Source of the DNA: Opeltia flavorubescens
Lineage: Eukaryota > Ascomycota > Lecanoromycetes > Teloschistales > Teloschistaceae
DNA length: 64,000 nucleotides
Reading direction: 5' to 3'
Assembly: GCA_000442125.1 (NCBI GenBank)
Contig: KE546979.1
Location: 1,116,001-1,180,000 of the forward strand
Shown here: positions 59,901-64,000 of the stretch, in pieces
Layout of the letters: the number at the start of each line of letters is the position of its first letter
Position numbering within the stretch: the first letter of the stretch is position 1
Notes under the pieces: generated by a model
What the model was told of the DNA's origin: nothing
The model's database searches: none
What the model saw: only the letters and a program-made list of their open reading frames with translations
Program-made: the position numbers and the translations under genes

Positions 59901-62549
59901 TCAAGCCACATAACCCAAATCCTCATCCTCCAGCCTCTCCAGATACTCCTTCTCAATCAGCTGATCGATGGATTTCTTAATATCCGGGATCTTAGGCGTG
60001 AAGCGGGATTTGATCTGAGAAATCGTCTCTTGGACGAGCTGGACATGTTTCATCTTCTTGCGGGATTTCATGATGCGGACAATAGCAGACTATTTTATAT
60101 TCCTCATTAGCTGATGTGAAACTTGATAAGAGAAGAATCATCCAGCAGCAAGAATGATATGGAATAAAATACTAACCTGCATGAGCAACTTCCTATCCTC
60201 CTCAATCGTCTTATGCGTATCCTCCACCTCCTGCTTACTCTCCGACTTAATCGCAATATTCAAATTAACCTTGACCTTCTTCGACTTGAAATTATAATTC
60301 AACGAAAACTTCGTCCCAGGCTCCGGTTTCGCACCATCAGGAGTGATATTCAAGACCTTATGCTTGACCAACACGGTAAGGGAAGGGTCAAAAACATCAG
60401 GAACAAGCATTGTAGCAGCAATCAGCGCGTCATACGAGATTTCTTCCTGAGTGTTGAAGAGCATCAGCATGGCCATTTGGTAGGTTGAGACTTGGAAGGT
60501 ATAGGGGATTTTGGTGTTCTTGATGTAGTTTGCTTTGAGTTCACCTTTGCCGAGGTGCCATAGCCAGGTGAGTTTTCGGCCGCTATGTTTGTCGAAGTAG
60601 AAGCTCTCGAATCGCTTGTAGGTCTTGACGAGTTCGGGAGGAGCGCTGAAGGTTGTGTTGGGTGGTTGTAATGGCCAAAAGCTTGTGCCGAGGATCTGAT
60701 AATGTGCGTCAACTACCTTCGCCATATCTTCGTCGTCCAAAGCTTTAGATTGCCAATCCCTATAGCTCGAGTTTAGATCCTTGGACACTTGGATATCCTG
60801 GAACATGCGCTGGAGTTTGTTGGTGTATTCGAATCCACATGCCTCTTTCAGCTTGCTAATCATGCTGGTCTCGGCATCTTCTGAGGCGGAACTACCGTGT
60901 ACTAATCGTTTGGCAAGCATTCGAGAGTAGAATTTCTGAAACACGTCCTTGTCCTCGATGTACTTGAAGACAGTCATGACTTCCGTCAAAGAAGCTTCGA
61001 GGTCTTCTTCTTCAGCACTCTTCGCGCTCTTCTTAAGAAGGGCATCCGTATACTTGGCAAGCAATTCAGGTGAACGAGAAGAGCCAGTCTTGCAAACTTT
61101 GTTCCGATTGACGAATTCTTTGCAGGCATTGTCAAGTGATCGTACAAATTCCGACTCGCCGTTGAATGCCTCATTGACAAGCTTTTGGTATTGTGTGTGT
61201 ACCTCGAGCAAGGCGTCGACGTATGTTTTGGGATCCATGTCCTTTTCCCCACCGGAGGCAATCTTTTCAACACTCGCAAGACCGCATTTACGCACGTGAC
61301 CTTCGAATCGACTTCGAAGGGGTTCAAGGCCGTCGACGATGCGATTCAATAGCCTGAACATCCTCGCCAGATCTTCCTGGCGATCGTTGTCGAGCAGCAC
61401 TTGAAACTCGTCGCGCAGAAGAGCGGAATGCCCAGTGACCAGAACCTCCAAGCAATTTTTCATCAGCGGATTCATTATGTCGGCATGAAGGTACAGCCCA
61501 ACACGTTCCTTCTCCTCTTCTAATCGAGTCTCCGCCTTTTTCATGTACTCGACTACACTATTCTCGGCGACGAATTGTGCGGATTCCTTCTCGTAGTATG
61601 CTTTCGTGGCGGCAAGGAAAGGCTTTTCGAAGTGGAAGCGGTAGACATCAAGGGTAGACTTGGTACTATCAGTCTCGTCCAGGCCTAATGACACAAAGGA
61701 ATCAACGATGCGCTTGATCTGTGACTGTTCAATCGTTTCGCCGTTTCGTTGTTTCTCAACCATCTTGAGGACCGCGGCCATGACCTTCTCATTGATCTCC
61801 TTGAACAAGATCTCACGCCATTGGACTAGATGAAGTGTGTAGACGTCGTAGATATCCTTTTTGCCTTCATCTATTTCTCGCTTGACCCAATGTCGGTTGA
61901 GATAACGGAACAGATGATTGGTGTACGTTGCGGCGGTAGTGTATCGATCCCATTCCCGAATGTAGAAGCTAAGCAGGGCCTCGTCGTCATGTGTCTTGCT
62001 CTCGTCGAGAATTTCCTTGAGATGGGTGGTAAGGTATTCGCGAAGGTTCTTGTAGAGGTCTTCTCCAAGGAGATGCGCTACGGCTTGTTAACACCAACTT
62101 GAACACGATCCAAGCACTCAGGAATGACCAACCGCCACGATGAGACTGCGTCCCAATAATACCCCCATGCCCTGTGTATACTGCTTTTTGTGAGGTGCAG
62201 AAGTTATGGACGGCTCTAGGCAACTGTCAGCGATGGCAGGACGGAGGCGGAGCGAAAAGGCTTGCGTGTAGATGCCCATATACTATACATGTCCGCAGTC
62301 AGTACCGTAATCATAGCTCGTATCGTTTTGGAGCCACATACCGTTCCCATGTCCACGCCCTCCCTCAAATTCCTCATGATTCTCTCCACCCCAGTATGAA
62401 GAAATGCCCATCTACACAAGCAGCTCAGGTCAGCACACCAGTCACGCATTTTAGCAGTCGCCATGGTCATGTTAGGATGACAAAGCGGAAAAAGAAAGAT
62501 CAAAAACCCACGTTGCTGCAAGGTCATCCTTGTTAGGCGGGGGCGGCAT
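59901..62549 (-). CDS. CDC53: Cullin-1 (SCF ubiquitin ligase scaffold)
   Basis: Six exons (62549-62512, 62411-62342, 62282-62266, 62215-62133, 62077-60177, 60089-59901; 2298 nt) encode 765 residues, normal for Cul1. The N-terminus is [20 protein letters not shown], then [16 protein letters not shown] and [15 protein letters not shown]: the Skp1-binding cullin repeat region. The C-terminal half has the cullin-homology domain ([34 protein letters not shown]) and the winged helix. The last exon carries the neddylation motif [12 protein letters not shown] with Lys711, and ends EDLGYVA. It holds Skp1/F-box proteins at one end and Rbx1 at the other. Intron 3 (62265-62216) starts GCAAGC and ends CTAG, a GC-AG intron, and the exon before it is only 17 nt. 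The apparent ORF end at 60138 is intronic. Confidence 0.95.
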
Positions 62550-63139
62550 CGTGATGGTCATCTTGCCGCAGATGTGCGACGTTCAATTACGTTCGATTAT
62601 CAAGCGGTAACGTGCTGGCTTTGGCCTTCTCAAGGGCTTGTGAGTATTTGTCCCGTTCCAGCCCTAAGGGCGGTAGTAAGACGATGTATAGAAGTAGCAC
62701 GACAGCCGTGAAGTGAGGTAAGGTTGTAGGCACACGACGGGGAATGGGTAGGTTTCAAGGACGTGTAATCATCAGGGGTAAAAGAAATATGGTGCGATAA
62801 CAAGCTGTGGGGCGGTGATCTTGATAAATATACCCTCACGGAATGTGACGCATTGAACTGTGAGTTGAAGGGAAGCAAAGACACAAAATTGCAAGATGCA
62901 GTCATAACTGATGAGCCCGAGGATCAAATCGATAAAGCTGTGGCTTGAACGAGGCTGAAAAAGGGCCGATACCTCTTCAAGTTAGCAGCAGTTCTGCCTA
63001 CAGATCTCGTGGAATTACCAAATATCCAAATGTGTCATGGGCTGGGAATATCACATTGTGCAGTAAGGTGGATGAGTGTTATAGATCTGACAATAAAGTG
63101 TGATTTATCATCAGGAGCACCATCAAAACCCCCCCACAA
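62550..63139. other. Intergenic: cullin-1 promoter and cupin 3' flank
   Basis: 590 bp upstream of cullin-1 and downstream of the cupin gene. A 91-codon minus-strand ORF is present but has no recognisable family. Nothing else seen. Confidence 0.5.
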
Positions 63140-63688
63140 TCACATACCCAAGCTCGGACCCTCATTCCCATAGACAGGATCCCTCTCAAACCACCCCAAC
63201 CGTTCAATACCCCTAACCTTCTCCTCTTCGCCTTCCTTTCCATAACACATGTCCCACTCCTTTCCTCTAGGATAACCTCCTACCATCGTGAACCCACCAT
63301 CAATATCATCAAGCAGCCGATGGCTAACGCCTGCCGGCACAACAATGACATCCCCCTGCTGCACCGTCGGCTCCACCCGTTTCGGATTTTCCTCACCTCC
63401 GAAACAGAGCTTGGCCTTGCCTGAGGCAATGACAAGGACCTCGTGCGTGGTGGAGTGGAAGTGACTGGTCGAGTACATTGTATACCGCCATTGCGGATCT
63501 ACTACCCCCACTATCTTGAGGTGAGATTCGATAATTGAAGCGGAAGTTTCTGGGTGAAAGGCTGAGTGGTAGATCAGGAGAGGTTTCTTCTGGATCGAGG
63601 TATTAGGAATGCGATCGAGGGCTGGTATTTGGTGTGACGAGACCCTGAGATCTTTCAATGGAGTAAGTGGGGCCTTTGAAGTGGCCAT
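63140..63688 (-). CDS. Small cupin-domain protein
   Basis: A single exon of 182 residues starting MATSKAPLTPLKD. The middle reads HFHSTTHEVLVIASGKAKLCFGG, then EPTVQQGDVIVVPAGVSH, which are the two cupin motifs G(X)5HXH(X)3,4E(X)6G and G(X)5PXG(X)2H; the first His-Phe-His, the Glu and the last His would hold a metal. It resembles the YjlB-like one-domain cupins common in filamentous fungi, whose substrates are unknown. An upstream in-frame ATG (63727) would add 13 residues, but MATSK fits small cupins better. No signal peptide is seen. All metal ligands appear present. Confidence 0.85.
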   Translation of the reverse strand: MATSKAPLTPLKDLRVSSHQIPALDRIPNTSIQKKPLLIYHSAFHPETSASIIESHLKIVGVVDPQWRYTMYSTSHFHSTTHEVLVIASGKAKLCFGGEENPKRVEPTVQQGDVIVVPAGVSHRLLDDIDGGFTMVGGYPRGKEWDMCYGKEGEEEKVRGIERLGWFERDPVYGNEGPSLGM

Positions 63689-64000
63689 ATCGGCTAAAAG
63701 ATGAAAGAGATGATAAGTAGGGCGCATCCGGTGAACTTATTGTCGTGCCTCGGGGATGAAATCGACGCATGAGCGTCAAAATAGAGACGACGTCATAGCG
63801 CCTTCCTTGGCGCAATCAAGAAATATGTATCCAAAGCAATAAAAAGGTATGCAGAAACAATGAAGAAGAAGCTGCCCAAAAAACAATAGACGTATGCTCA
63901 TGGCCATGAGGCTGATCCGCTGAAATAACGCCCGAACTCCTCGCTTAAAGTGCTTTGTGGTATCTTCGCTGAATAAAAACGGTTCATTTCCGAGTGACAC
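63689..64000. other. Right-edge region without supported gene
   Basis: 312 bp upstream of the cupin gene. A minus-strand open frame running off the right edge (63776-64000) is hydrophobic and Phe/Leu-rich but matches no family I know; it may be chance. Confidence 0.4.

Noticed and set aside
63776-64000. Hydrophobic open frame at the right edge
   Set aside because: Phe/Leu-rich by AT content, no family resemblance, and cut by the edge; too little to call a gene.

Overview
The window is nuclear DNA of a filamentous ascomycete (Pezizomycotina). The grounds are many short GT-AG introns (about 45-60 nt), a head-to-head pair of myosin-domain chitin synthases (class V and class VII), a group III G-alpha, a HOG1-type MAP kinase with a TGY loop, a fungal CSF1, and several Pezizomycotina-type proteins of unknown function. 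I found no CRISPR array, no rRNA or tRNA gene and no convincing mobile element. Two single N bases fall inside otherwise conserved codons.

Layout. 1-295 (minus) is the 5' end of the eEF2 gene, cut by the window edge. 929-10624 (minus) is a single-exon giant ORF for the bridge-like lipid transfer protein Csf1. 11011-13269 (plus) is a seven-exon OST-alpha/TMEM184 membrane protein. 13976-15289 (plus) is a disordered Whi5/Nrm1-like protein. 16195-17688 (minus) is an RGS-domain membrane protein. A 3.5-kb gene-free stretch (17689-21158) holds a perfect 60-bp tandem duplication and a perfect 54-bp palindrome. 21159-22658 (minus, IDH2) and 22940-26131 (plus, SEC5) share a 281-bp divergent promoter. 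26671-27731 (plus) is a small Cys-motif protein.

28118-33770 (minus) and 34930-40395 (plus) are the class V and class VII chitin synthases, divergent from a 1.16-kb promoter. 40845-42808 (plus) is a thiamine-diphosphate enzyme whose start codon appears to be assembled by splicing. 43293-43988 (plus) is a small fungal protein of unknown function. 44138-46124 (minus) is an OTT_1508-type deaminase-domain protein, divergent from glycogen phosphorylase (46643-49704, plus). 50901-52246 (minus) is the group III G-alpha and 54694-56208 (plus) is HOG1, separated by 2.4 kb with no gene I can support. 56691-59091 (plus) is AVL9, 59901-62549 (minus) is cullin-1, and 63140-63688 (minus) is a cupin protein.

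Common themes are polarised growth and wall building (two chitin synthases, exocyst Sec5, Avl9), stress and nutrient signalling (G-alpha, RGS protein, HOG1), and core metabolism (IDH2, glycogen phosphorylase, the ThDP enzyme). Exon models were built by hand from splice consensus and remembered family sequences. For every complete gene the summed exon length is a multiple of three. Nothing here is clearly a new multi-gene system. The best leads are the deaminase protein with its unassigned C-terminal region, the palindrome and CRE-like tandem repeat, the splice-assembled start codon, two GC-AG introns, and a G-quadruplex-prone tract just after the RGS stop codon.
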